Assembly: GCF_900101895.1 (NCBI RefSeq)
Contig: NZ_FMVF01000017.1
Span: forward strand, 1-51,103
DNA length: 51,103 nt
Source of the DNA: Flavobacterium caeni
Lineage (GTDB): Bacteria > Bacteroidota > Bacteroidia > Flavobacteriales > Flavobacteriaceae
Direction: 5' to 3'
Position 1 is the first letter of the stretch; every line of letters starts with the position of its first letter. A program made the position numbers and the translations under genes. Below are positions 8,586 to 16,835 of the stretch, in pieces. The notes beneath the pieces are model-generated. The model did no database searches, was not told where the DNA came from, and was given only the letters and a program-made list of their open reading frames with translations.

Positions 8586-9311
8586 ATGAAAGCAATCCTC
8601 CTACGGGAAATCAAATCGTTCTTCGGCTCGCCCGTAGGCTACTTGGTTGTCGCGATTTTCCTGTTGCTCAACGGCTTGTTCCTTTGGGTTTTTGAAGGCG
8701 AATACAACCTGCTCAACAGCGGTTTCGCCGATCTGACGCCGTTTTTCACCATAGCGCCCTGGATCTTGATTTTCCTGATCCCGGCCGTGACCATGCGCAG
8801 TTTCTCGGACGAAAAAAAACAAGGAACACTTGAATTGTTGCTCACCAAGCCTTTGACCGTGTGGCAAATAACCTCGGGTAAATTTTTCGGCGCGATGCTG
8901 TTGATTGTGATTGCGCTCGTCCCGACACTGGTGTATGTCTTTGTCCTCTCGTCGCTGGGCATGCCCGAAGGCAACATCGATATGGGCAGTACGATGGGAT
9001 CGTATTTCGGGCTGTTGTTCCTGATCGCGGCCTATACCGCCATCGGCATTTTTACCTCTTCGTTATCGGACAACCAGATCGTCGCGTTCATTTTGAGCGT
9101 GTTCGGCTGTTTCTTTTTTTACTTTGCTTTCGAAGCCGTTGCCGGGCTCATCCCGAGCGCATCCAACCTGATTTCGGCATTGGGCATGGACAGCCATTTC
9201 CAGAGCATGGCGCGCGGCGTGATCGACACGCGCGATGTTTTGTATTTTGTCAGCGTGACGGTTTTGTCCCTGTCGTTTACCGTGTACAAACTTAAATCGC
9301 ACCAATCGTAA
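8586..9311 (+). CDS. gldF: Gliding motility ABC transporter permease GldF
   Basis: This 241-residue inner-membrane protein has six hydrophobic segments and begins MKAILLREIKSFFGSPVGYL, the conserved opening of GldF. EKKQGTLELLLTKPLT is the ABC-2 permease cytoplasmic signature. GldF forms, with GldG and the ATPase GldA, an ABC transporter needed for gliding in Flavobacterium johnsoniae. gldA is not beside it, which is usual. Its stop codon overlaps the ATG of gldG (TAATG), so the two are translationally coupled. Confidence 0.93.
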   Translation: MKAILLREIKSFFGSPVGYLVVAIFLLLNGLFLWVFEGEYNLLNSGFADLTPFFTIAPWILIFLIPAVTMRSFSDEKKQGTLELLLTKPLTVWQITSGKFFGAMLLIVIALVPTLVYVFVLSSLGMPEGNIDMGSTMGSYFGLLFLIAAYTAIGIFTSSLSDNQIVAFILSVFGCFFFYFAFEAVAGLIPSASNLISALGMDSHFQSMARGVIDTRDVLYFVSVTVLSLSFTVYKLKSHQS

Positions 9312-11107
9312 TGAAAAGAAAATCAGATATAAAATCGCTGGTCATTACAATTGTCGCTTTAATTGCAGTCAACCTCATCGGCAATTACTTGTTCAAGCGT
9401 TTCGACCTCACGCACGACAAGCGTTACACCCTTTCGCAAACCTCGCTTGGTATCCTCAAGAACACCAACGACGTGTTGTATGTCGATGTTTATCTCGACG
9501 GACAATTCCCGGGCGAATTCAAAAAACTACAAACCGAGACGCGCCAGTTGCTCGAGGAGTTCAAAGCCTACAATTCGGATGTGCAGTTCCGGTTCATCAA
9601 CCCGCTCGACGATTCCGAAGGCAGCAGCGAAGCCAAACGCGAGCTGATCTACAAATTGTACCGATTGGGCAATTTAGTCCCGTCGCCTAAGGAAGAAGCC
9701 GAAATCAAGGCCAGCATCAAGAACGTCCCTAACCTGGACGAAGCCATCGTCAACTCGTTCCAAGGCAACGGCATGACGCCCGCGAGCATTACCGTCGAAG
9801 ACAAAGGCAAGCAGTCGCAGGCGGTCATTTTCCCGTGGGCCATCGCCAGTTACGGGCCGCGCAGCGCCAAGGTGCCGTTGTTGAAGAATTTCATGGGCGC
9901 CTCGACGGCCGAAAAGGTCAACGGTTCGGTACAACACCTCGAATATGCGTTCTCGAATGCGTTCAACACCGTCATCAACGCCAAGCAAAAGAAAATCGCG
10001 GTCATCAAAGGCAACGGCGAATTGCACGACCAGCTCATGGCCGACTTCATCAAAAGCATCCGCGAAAATTACTACATCGGGACGTTTACGCTCGATTCGG
10101 TGGCCCGTAAGCCCAACGAGAGCCTCGACTATCTCAAAAAATACGACCTGGCCGTCATCGCCAAGCCTACCGAGCGGTTTTCGGACGAGGAAAAACAAGT
10201 ACTCGACCAGTTCATCGTTTCGGGCGGCAAGACGCTCTGGCTGATCGACCAGGTGCAAATGGAAATGGACAGCCTGTACAACGATCTGGGCGCGTCACTC
10301 GCGTTCCCGCAGGATTTGAACCTGAACGACATGTTGTTCAAATACGGTGTCCGCATCAACCCCACCATGGTCAAGGATTTGATGGCCACACCGATTGCGC
10401 TCGCGACGGGCCAACAAGGCAGCGCGGCGCAGTACACGCAGTATCCGTGGTTTTATTCGCCGCTGGTGTACCCGACGTCGAAGCATCCGATCGTGAGCAA
10501 CATGGACGGCGTCAAATTTGAGTTCGCAAGCGGCATCGATACGCTCAAGAACGGCATCAAGAAAACGGTGTTGTTGCAATCGTCGCCGTATTCGAAAACC
10601 GTGGGCGTGCCGGCCGAAGTCAACCTCGACATGGTGACCGAGCGCCCCGAACAGAGTGAATTCACTGGTAAGGGCAACATTCCGGTAGCCGTTTTGCTCG
10701 AAGGAAATTTCCATTCGATGTACGAAAACCGCGTGCTGCCATTCCAGGACAAGTCGTTCTTGCCGCAAGCCAAAAAGAGCAACAAGATGATCGTGATTTC
10801 GGACGGCGATGTGATCAAGAACGGACTCGACAAAAACTACCAGCCACTCGAACTCGGCTACGACAAATGGACCAACAAATTGTACGCGAACAAAGAATTC
10901 ATGCTCAATTGCGTCAATTACCTGCTCGACGATTCGGGACTTATCAACATCCGCAACAAGGAAGTCAGCCTGCCGATCCTGGACAAGGAAAAAGTGTATG
11001 CGCAATACACCGCCTCGCAAGTGATAACTGTCGGATTGCCAATTGCCGTCCTGGGCGTTTTTGGCGTGCTTTTCACGTGGTTGCGCCGCCGCAAATACGC
11101 GCGTTGA
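9311..11107 (+). CDS. gldG: Gliding motility-associated ABC transporter substrate-binding protein GldG
   Basis: This 598-residue protein has one N-terminal membrane anchor (about 10-28), a large periplasmic portion of the uncharacterised ABC-type transport/GldG family (RYTLSQTSLGILKN ... YVDVYLDGQFPGEFKKL ... LWLIDQ), and a C-terminal membrane segment (about 575-593) followed by a basic tail. It is the partner of GldF and starts inside the gldF stop codon. The family is required with GldA and GldF for gliding in F. johnsoniae; the transported substrate is not known. Confidence 0.92.
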   Translation: MKRKSDIKSLVITIVALIAVNLIGNYLFKRFDLTHDKRYTLSQTSLGILKNTNDVLYVDVYLDGQFPGEFKKLQTETRQLLEEFKAYNSDVQFRFINPLDDSEGSSEAKRELIYKLYRLGNLVPSPKEEAEIKASIKNVPNLDEAIVNSFQGNGMTPASITVEDKGKQSQAVIFPWAIASYGPRSAKVPLLKNFMGASTAEKVNGSVQHLEYAFSNAFNTVINAKQKKIAVIKGNGELHDQLMADFIKSIRENYYIGTFTLDSVARKPNESLDYLKKYDLAVIAKPTERFSDEEKQVLDQFIVSGGKTLWLIDQVQMEMDSLYNDLGASLAFPQDLNLNDMLFKYGVRINPTMVKDLMATPIALATGQQGSAAQYTQYPWFYSPLVYPTSKHPIVSNMDGVKFEFASGIDTLKNGIKKTVLLQSSPYSKTVGVPAEVNLDMVTERPEQSEFTGKGNIPVAVLLEGNFHSMYENRVLPFQDKSFLPQAKKSNKMIVISDGDVIKNGLDKNYQPLELGYDKWTNKLYANKEFMLNCVNYLLDDSGLINIRNKEVSLPILDKEKVYAQYTASQVITVGLPIAVLGVFGVLFTWLRRRKYAR

Positions 11108-11124
11108 GTGTTAATAAAAAACTT

Positions 11125-11154
11125 TTTGATATTTGACCGATTCAGATATATTTG
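11125..11154 (+). promoter_or_regulatory. dnaN promoter
   Basis: TTTG (11125-11128), 18 nt, TATATTTG (11147-11154), a near-consensus Bacteroidota promoter 20 bases before the dnaN ATG. Confidence 0.65.
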
Positions 11155-11173
11155 TCAAACTAAATAACGACCA

Positions 11174-12292
11174 ATGAAATTCATCGTATCGAGCTCCTAT
11201 TTACTCAAGCAACTGCAGGTGTTGGGCAGCGTCATCAACAGCAGCAATACCTTGCCCATCCTCGACAATTTCCTTTTTGAACTCGACAATAAAACCCTGA
11301 CCGTATCGGCATCGGACCTTGAAACCACGATGTCGGCCACGTTAGAGATCGAATCGACCAGCAAAGGAAGCGTTGCCGTACCGGCCAAGTTGTTGCTCGA
11401 GATCCTCAAGACGTTCCCCGAGCAACCGCTGACGTTTACCGTAGAGGAAAACAGCACGATCGAGATCAGTTCAAATTCGGGTAAATATGCGCTGGCATAT
11501 GCCCCGGGAGAGGAATTCCCGAAAGCGGTGAGCCTCGACGACCCATCGACGACTTTGGTCCCTGCCGACATCCTCGCTACGGCGGTTAGCAAGACGATTT
11601 TCGCGGCGGGCAACGACGATTTGCGTCCGGTGATGTCGGGCGTGTTCTTCCAGTTTTCGACCGAAGGATTGACGTTTGTGGCCACCGACGCGCACAAATT
11701 GGTCAAGTATGCGCGCACCGATGTCAAGGCTTCGCAAGTGGCCGATTTCATCATGCCGAAGAAACCTTTGAACATTTTGAAAAGCATCTTGGGCGCTTCG
11801 GACGCCGAGGTCAAGATCGAATACAACGACTCGAATGCGACGTTTTCGTTCGACAATTATGTGCTCATGTGCCGATTGATCGACGGGAAATATCCGAACT
11901 ACGAGGCGGTTATCCCTAAAGAAAACCCGAACAAGCTCATGATCGACCGTACGCAATTTTTGAATTCGGTGCGTCGTGTGGCGATTTTCTCGAACAAGAC
12001 CACGCACCAGATCCGTCTCAAGATTGCGGGTGCCGAGCTCAATATTTCTGCCGAAGACATCGATTACAGCAACAAGGCCGAAGAGCGTTTGACCTGCGAT
12101 TACCAAGGCGACGACATGCAAATCGGGTTCAACTCGCGTTTCTTGACCGAGATGCTGACCAACCTGCAGTCGGACGAAATCATGCTCGAGATGTCGCTCC
12201 CCAACCGCGCCGGGATCCTGACGCCGGTAGATGGGCTCGACGAGGGCGAAACCGTGACCATGCTCGTGATGCCGGTCATGCTCAACAACTAA
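11174..12292 (+). CDS. dnaN: DNA polymerase III subunit beta (sliding clamp)
   Basis: The 372-residue product is full length for a clamp of three similar domains. Landmarks are MKFIVSSSYLLKQLQVLGSV at the start, LPILDNFLFEL, FAAGNDDLRPVMSGVFF, FVATDAHKLVKY, GKYPNYEAVIP and the C-terminal MLVMPVMLNN. It encircles DNA as a dimer and tethers polymerase and repair factors. In this genome region it is not next to dnaA or gyrB but behind gldFG, with its own promoter and terminator, as in many Bacteroidota. Confidence 0.96.
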   Translation: MKFIVSSSYLLKQLQVLGSVINSSNTLPILDNFLFELDNKTLTVSASDLETTMSATLEIESTSKGSVAVPAKLLLEILKTFPEQPLTFTVEENSTIEISSNSGKYALAYAPGEEFPKAVSLDDPSTTLVPADILATAVSKTIFAAGNDDLRPVMSGVFFQFSTEGLTFVATDAHKLVKYARTDVKASQVADFIMPKKPLNILKSILGASDAEVKIEYNDSNATFSFDNYVLMCRLIDGKYPNYEAVIPKENPNKLMIDRTQFLNSVRRVAIFSNKTTHQIRLKIAGAELNISAEDIDYSNKAEERLTCDYQGDDMQIGFNSRFLTEMLTNLQSDEIMLEMSLPNRAGILTPVDGLDEGETVTMLVMPVMLNN

Positions 12293-12345
12293 TGTGCGGC
12301 TTTGGCCAAACAACATAAGTTTATCTAAACCAACCTTTACCGACA

Positions 12346-12377
12346 AAAAACCGCGACTCTTTTGAATTGCGGTTTTT
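12346..12377 (+). terminator. Intrinsic terminator of dnaN
   Basis: AAAAACCGC ... GCGGTTTTT stem with a 14-nt loop, followed by a further T run. The flanking A/T tracts allow bidirectional use for the convergent SRPBCC gene. Confidence 0.7.
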
Positions 12378-12395
12378 GCTTTTTTTGGACGACAC

Positions 12396-12890
12396 TTAGT
12401 TCGCAGCAAGCCATTCGTCGAGGTTGCCGAGCCCCATGGTAAAGCCTTCCTGGAAGCCCATTTCGAGCGTTTTTTCTAAATCGGTGAGCGACGGATAGGT
12501 GATGCTGATCGCGACGGCGGTGTGCGGGCCATCATCGACAAACGTCACCAACCACAACGACTGCGGCCAATCGGTGTTCACGTTGCCGCTTTCGTCGCAG
12601 AATCCGTCCTTACCCGAAAAACTGTTCTTGGCATCGATCGATTGGTAATCGGCAAAAGACCAATGCTCTTCGCCCTCGGGACTTACCATCGCATAAAGCC
12701 AGCGGCCACCTACCCTAAATTCCTGCGACTTGGTTTGGGCCGTCCACGGTTTGGGCGCCCACCACAAATCGAGGATTTCGCTTTGTGTCCAAGCGGCCCA
12801 CACCTTGTCACGGCCGGCCGCAAAATTCCTTTTTACGTGTACTTTGTTGTTTTCCCGGTCTACGGAAAAATCCATCATTGCATTTTTCAT
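12396..12890 (-). CDS. SRPBCC (AHSA1-like) family protein
   Basis: This 164-residue START/Bet v1-fold protein of the AHSA1 type has landmarks NKVHVKRNFAAGRDKVWAAW, LDLWWAPKPW, FRVGGRWLY and FVDDGPHTAVAISITYP. Such proteins hold a hydrophobic ligand pocket; substrates are generally unknown. It follows the ArsR-type regulator gene by 6 bases in the same direction, the standard ArsR-SRPBCC pairing, so the regulator very probably controls it. Confidence 0.88.
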   Translation of the reverse strand: MKNAMMDFSVDRENNKVHVKRNFAAGRDKVWAAWTQSEILDLWWAPKPWTAQTKSQEFRVGGRWLYAMVSPEGEEHWSFADYQSIDAKNSFSGKDGFCDESGNVNTDWPQSLWLVTFVDDGPHTAVAISITYPSLTDLEKTLEMGFQEGFTMGLGNLDEWLAAN

Positions 12891-12896
12891 AGGTTG

Positions 12897-13205
12897 TTAT
12901 TTTAGGTTGTTCAATACATCGTCTAGCTGGTCGAAACGCTTGGCCAAAAGGTCCCTGAACTGTTCGAGCCATTGCTCGATTTGTTTCATCTTGTTCGATT
13001 CCAGATGATAATAAACTTCGCGGCCCGATTTGCGCTGGACCAGCAACTCACATTCGGCCAACATCTTGAGGTGCTTGGATACGCCCTGTCGGGTCAAATC
13101 AAATTCTTTCGCCAGCGCGTTGGGCGTCATCGCTTGTGCCGCGAGCAACAGAATGATGGCGCGTCGCGTGGGGTCGGCCAAGGCCTGGAACACATCTCTC
13201 TTCAT
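12897..13205 (-). CDS. ArsR family winged-helix regulator
   Basis: This 102-residue regulator has the ArsR fold: MKRDVFQALADPTRRAIILL, then the recognition helix region LTRQGVSKHLKMLAECELL and wing KSGREVYYHLE. There is no CVC metal site, so it is not an arsenic sensor; it belongs to the group paired with SRPBCC proteins. A 22-bp palindrome overlapping its own -7 box (13231-13252) is the likely autoregulatory operator. Confidence 0.9.
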   Translation of the reverse strand: MKRDVFQALADPTRRAIILLLAAQAMTPNALAKEFDLTRQGVSKHLKMLAECELLVQRKSGREVYYHLESNKMKQIEQWLEQFRDLLAKRFDQLDDVLNNLK

Positions 13206-13224
13206 TATAGTTGGTTTAACGTCA

Positions 13225-13252
13225 CAAATATACGCAACTAATTGGTTGCGTA
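13225..13252 (-). promoter_or_regulatory. Promoter and palindromic operator of the ArsR-SRPBCC operon
   Basis: The minus-strand -7 box TATATTTG occupies 13225-13232. Overlapping it is the palindrome TACGCAAC-N6-GTTGCGTA (13231-13252) with 8-bp perfect arms and an AATT core. The size, position and gene context suit an ArsR dimer blocking its own promoter. Confidence 0.6.
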
Positions 13253-13320
13253 TTGAATTTTAATCCCAATTTAACTTAACGACGTGTATTATGTTGATAA
13301 ATTAACGCCAGCCAATCCAG

Positions 13321-13346
13321 ATCGATAAACTATATCGATAAATTTG
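13321..13346 (+). promoter_or_regulatory. Possible promoter of the LipL32-like gene with tandem ATCGATAAA
   Basis: ATCGATAAA is repeated at 13321-13329 and 13334-13342. The second copy runs into TAAATTTG (13339-13346), a -7 type box. No convincing -33 TTTG is seen. The leader to the ATG is about 85 nt. Confidence 0.35.
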
Positions 13347-13436
13347 GCACGGCACGTTCGCCCCAAAACGCGCAGATTAACCTGGGAGCAACCGAAAATC
13401 CTCAAGAGTAGGACTAACAAAACAAACTAACTTATA

Positions 13437-14135
13437 ATGAAGAAAAATTTATTGGCCGGTGCGGTGTGCATGGCGATTGGCTTGACGGCTTCGGCCCAAA
13501 AACTTGACAAATTTGGCGCCGACCTCGGTAAGAAAAGCGTGATGGGCAAAGAAATCCGTGTGCCTTATACCGATATCCAAAGCTATTTTGGCTACATCAA
13601 ACCGGGCGCTGCCCCAGACGAAGTGGTGGGCGGAAAGAAAATGTACTATGTGTACGTTTGGGTTCCCGTAGCCGCGCCTGAGATTGGCGTGCGTATGATT
13701 TCGCCTGCGCCGGACAGCGTCAAACCATCCGACAAAGATTATGTGACGGCCGATTACACCGCCAACGCGACCGAGACTTCGAAATTCTTTGACACTTGGG
13801 TACAGCTCGAGCGCGCCGAAGGCATCCTGAAACTCGAAGATGTCGCGTCAAAAGCAAAAACCTCCAAGTGGGTCAAGATCGATTCGAACGACGATTCGTC
13901 GGAAATGCCTGCACAGCCTTCTGGAAGCAAATACAATTCGCTCATGCGCATCACTTCGGAAACCTCAAACCCAACCAAATCGCTCGTGATGGGCTTGTAC
14001 CGAATTGCGTTCACGACTTACAAAAGAGGTGAAGTCGAGGGAAGTTTCCTTGCGCAGATCGCTGCTCCTGTAAAATTGCCAGGGGTTGCCATCTCTGCCG
14101 ATCCGACGACTTTGGCAGCTTCGGCTAAGAAATAA
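13437..14135 (+). CDS. LipL32-like secreted protein
   Basis: This 232-residue protein has an N-terminal signal peptide (about 1-20, ending LTASAQ). The rest resembles LipL32, the major outer-membrane lipoprotein of pathogenic Leptospira, along its whole length: SYFGYIKPGAAPD (about 49-61), YYVYVWVP (70-77), GVRMISP (84-90), FDTWVQLER (118-126), an acidic loop DSNDDSSE (149-156), KYNSLMRI (165-172) and GLYRIAFTTYKRGEVEGSF (186-204). Unlike LipL32 it has no convincing lipobox: the only Cys in the signal (residue 11) follows AGAV. It is therefore predicted to be a soluble periplasmic or exported protein. LipL32 binds calcium through an acidic cluster; the loop here is partly kept. The function in this organism is unknown. 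Confidence 0.75.
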   Translation: MKKNLLAGAVCMAIGLTASAQKLDKFGADLGKKSVMGKEIRVPYTDIQSYFGYIKPGAAPDEVVGGKKMYYVYVWVPVAAPEIGVRMISPAPDSVKPSDKDYVTADYTANATETSKFFDTWVQLERAEGILKLEDVASKAKTSKWVKIDSNDDSSEMPAQPSGSKYNSLMRITSETSNPTKSLVMGLYRIAFTTYKRGEVEGSFLAQIAAPVKLPGVAISADPTTLAASAKK

Positions 14136-14155
14136 TCTAACTTTATTCGTGAGAT

Positions 14156-14181
14156 AAAGGACGTCTTATTGGGCGTCCTTT
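14156..14181 (+). terminator. Intrinsic terminator of the LipL32-like gene
   Basis: AAAGGACG ... CGTCCTTT stem followed by further T, 20 bases after the stop codon. Confidence 0.7.
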
Positions 14182-14353
14182 TTTTGTTGCCAGGCATCTG
14201 GGTAGATGACTGGAAGTTTTATCCCTTGGGCATTGCGTCACCAGCTCGCTTTGCTCGGGTTACCGAACACCTATTTAAAATATTGACCAAATGGAGTAAT
14301 TGCTATCGCAAGCCCTAAGTCACGACAACGTAAAAGAAAACTTTAACAAAATG

Positions 14354-14468
14354 TACAGAAAATCTGTATCCAAGTGATTTTTATATTCCGTAGGGGATAC
14401 CTTCATAGCCCCCTTCCCTACAGTAAAAATAAAGATTTAAAATATACTTTCAGTACAGAAAAACTGTA
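14354..14468. repeat. Pair of TACAG-N5-CTGTA dyads 100 bp apart
   Basis: Within the 346-bp gene-free stretch 14136-14481, TACAGAAAATCTGTA (14354-14368) and TACAGAAAAACTGTA (14454-14468) are near-identical dyads starting exactly 100 bases apart. The stretch holds no gene that I can support. Confidence 0.45.
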
Positions 14469-14481
14469 ATCTTTCAGCCTT

Positions 14482-15858
14482 TTATGGTTCGATTTGCGGC
14501 ACATAAATCAACTTCCTGTTCATAAATTCCTCCATGCCCAGCGCCGACAATTCTCTACCGTACCCGGAATACTTGGTCCCGCCAAAAGGCAAATCGGGTT
14601 GCGACGCCACATTTTTGTTGATGAACACCATGCCTGTATCGATTTGATTGGCTACGCGAACGGCCCTTTCGACATCCTTACTGAACACCGATCCGCCGAG
14701 CCCGAAACGCGTGGCGTTGGCCAATTCAATCGCCTGTTGTTCGGTCTTGACCCTGTAAAACGAGGCGACCGGGCCAAAGATCTCTTCGTCGTAGGCAACC
14801 ATTCCGGGCTTGATACCGGTCAAGATCGTGAATTCCATAAAAGCGCCTTGCCGATCGATGCGCTTTCCTCCTACCAAAATCTTCGCACCCTGTTTGACCG
14901 ATTCGGTAACTTGTTGCACTACTTTCTTGGCGGCCTCCTCGCTGCTGAGCGGCCCTATTTGCGCGGCGCGGTCCATGGGATCCCCTACCTTGAGGTTTTC
15001 GATTTTTGATTTGAACTTTTGCAGGAACGTGTTGGCCACCGCTTCCATTACTATTAAACGTTTCGACGACGTACATGCCTGCCCCATGTTGTTGAATCTG
15101 CCTGCTATGGCCTTCTCGACGGCCAAGTCAATATCGGCATCGTCGAGTACGATAAACGCATCGCTCCCACCCAATTCCAACACCGATTTTTTAATGTTCC
15201 TGCCCGCAGCTTCCGCAAAACTGGCACCTGCTGCTTCGCTCCCCGTAAGCGACATCCCTGTGATCCTTTGGTCTTCGGCAAGCTTCGCGACGCGTTTGGC
15301 GGCGATACGCAGATTGGTAAAAACACCATCAGGTGCGCCCGCCTGCTTGAACAATTTCTCGATCATGGCAGCGCATTGCGGCACGTTTGAGGCGTGTTTG
15401 AGCACCACGACATTCCCACCGACAATGTTGGGCGCGGCCAATCGGGCGACTTGGTTGAACGGATAATTCCACGGTTCGACCGCAAGGACGATCCCGGTTG
15501 ATGTCAGCCGTACAAACGCTTTCCCCGAATCGACTTTCATGGGTCGGTCTTTCAGGAATTCGGCGGCGTTTTTTGCGTAGTAGTCATACACCGACGCGCA
15601 CATCTCGATTTCGGCCTCGCTTTGCGCAATGAGTTTGCCCATCTCGAGTGTGATCAAACGAGACAACTCGGCTTTCTTTTCGCGCATCAATTCGGCTACT
15701 TTTTGCAGCAATCGCGCGCGGGCTTCCAGCGGTGTATTCCTCCAGGACTGATAGGTTTTGTGGGCCTTGGCGATCTTTCTTTCGAGTTGGTCGTCGGTCA
15801 ATTCTTCAAAAGTCTTGACCACTTTGTTGGTGTAGGGGTTTACGGTTTGTATCGGCAT
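14482..15858 (-). CDS. NAD(P)-dependent aldehyde dehydrogenase, succinate-semialdehyde dehydrogenase type
   Basis: This 458-residue cytoplasmic enzyme of the aldehyde dehydrogenase superfamily oxidises an aldehyde to an acid. The catalytic Cys is about 262 in NNMGQACTSSKR, the general base Glu about 228 in VLELGGSDAF, and the nucleotide-binding VEPWNYPFNQ is at about 128-137. The sequence is closest in style to the short SSADH (Sad/GabD-like) forms that begin MPIQTVNPYTN. Its ATG is one base from the stop of the upstream universal stress protein gene, so the two form an operon. Confidence 0.85.
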   Translation of the reverse strand: MPIQTVNPYTNKVVKTFEELTDDQLERKIAKAHKTYQSWRNTPLEARARLLQKVAELMREKKAELSRLITLEMGKLIAQSEAEIEMCASVYDYYAKNAAEFLKDRPMKVDSGKAFVRLTSTGIVLAVEPWNYPFNQVARLAAPNIVGGNVVVLKHASNVPQCAAMIEKLFKQAGAPDGVFTNLRIAAKRVAKLAEDQRITGMSLTGSEAAGASFAEAAGRNIKKSVLELGGSDAFIVLDDADIDLAVEKAIAGRFNNMGQACTSSKRLIVMEAVANTFLQKFKSKIENLKVGDPMDRAAQIGPLSSEEAAKKVVQQVTESVKQGAKILVGGKRIDRQGAFMEFTILTGIKPGMVAYDEEIFGPVASFYRVKTEQQAIELANATRFGLGGSVFSKDVERAVRVANQIDTGMVFINKNVASQPDLPFGGTKYSGYGRELSALGMEEFMNRKLIYVPQIEP

Positions 15859-15859
15859 A

Positions 15860-16693
15860 TCAATTCTCGTGCAGCGCCAAAATCGGGATTTGGATGTGGT
15901 GCGCGATTTTTTTGGTTAAACTATGGTGGAACAACTCCTCGAGAAAATTGCGTTTGTAGTGCAGCATCGCGAGCAGATCTATTTTCTCGTTGTCGGTAAA
16001 GCCAAGAATGGTGTCCTTGACGTTTTCGTTTTCGATGACATGGAACTGTACATCGTACTCTCCGAATACATATTCCCAATCGCGCATCGTGACTTCCTTG
16101 ACATCCGAATGTGACGTACGCACGTACAAACAATGCACCTGCGCATTGAACCCCTTGGCGATCTTGACCACCTGGTGCAACGCCTTGCGGTCTTTGTCCT
16201 TGAACCGTGACGTAAACGCGATGTTGGTGATGGCGTGGTACCGACAGTGTTCGGGGATGGCCAGTACAAAGGCGTCGGTTTCGGCAATCACGGTACCGGC
16301 GGTCGAACCCAGAAACGTTTCTTTTAATCCCGACGCGCCCTTGGTTCCCATCACCACATATTCGATATGGTCGCGTTTGCACAACATCTTGATGTTGGCC
16401 ACCAGATCGCCCATGAGCAGTTCGTGCGAAAGTTTGATGTGCTCCAGCCCGTGCTTTTGCGCGATGTCCCGCAAGATCGGCACCTGCCCTTTGTAGTTTT
16501 CAAACTGGCCCACCTCGAGCACGTCGTACATCTCTAGCAAGTAATTGGGGAAGCCCTCGTTGTCGATGATGGGCAAATCGTATACATGCAACGTGATGAT
16601 TTCGGCCTTGAGGGTTTCGGCCAATTTGAGCGCATAGGCAAACGCGTTGTTGGATACTTCCGAAAAATCGGTTGGGAATAAAATCTTTTTCAT
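15860..16693 (-). CDS. Tandem universal stress protein
   Basis: This 277-residue protein contains two Usp domains. The first (about 1-145) starts MKKILFPTDFSEVSNNAFAYAL and ends with the nucleotide-binding signature VMGTKGASGLKETFLGSTAG. The second (about 150-277) lacks a clear G-x2-G-x9-G motif, so probably only the first binds ATP. Such proteins are induced in stress or growth arrest in other bacteria. It is the first gene of a two-gene operon with the aldehyde dehydrogenase and is divergent from mnmE. Confidence 0.88.
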   Translation of the reverse strand: MKKILFPTDFSEVSNNAFAYALKLAETLKAEIITLHVYDLPIIDNEGFPNYLLEMYDVLEVGQFENYKGQVPILRDIAQKHGLEHIKLSHELLMGDLVANIKMLCKRDHIEYVVMGTKGASGLKETFLGSTAGTVIAETDAFVLAIPEHCRYHAITNIAFTSRFKDKDRKALHQVVKIAKGFNAQVHCLYVRTSHSDVKEVTMRDWEYVFGEYDVQFHVIENENVKDTILGFTDNEKIDLLAMLHYKRNFLEELFHHSLTKKIAHHIQIPILALHEN

Positions 16694-16769
16694 GGGTGCG
16701 GCTGTTGGTTACCCTAAATTTACGAAATCCAAAACCAACACACGGCAAAGTTTATCATTTTGTTAGGGT

Positions 16770-16800
16770 TTTGACGGCTGGGCGATTTGGCGTAATTTTG
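16770..16800 (+). promoter_or_regulatory. mnmE promoter
   Basis: TTTG (16770-16773), 19 nt, TAATTTTG (16793-16800), 36 bases before the mnmE start codon. Confidence 0.65.
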
Positions 16801-16835
16801 CACCAAGGCCAAAACTCGGCAAAATTATTTTAGAG

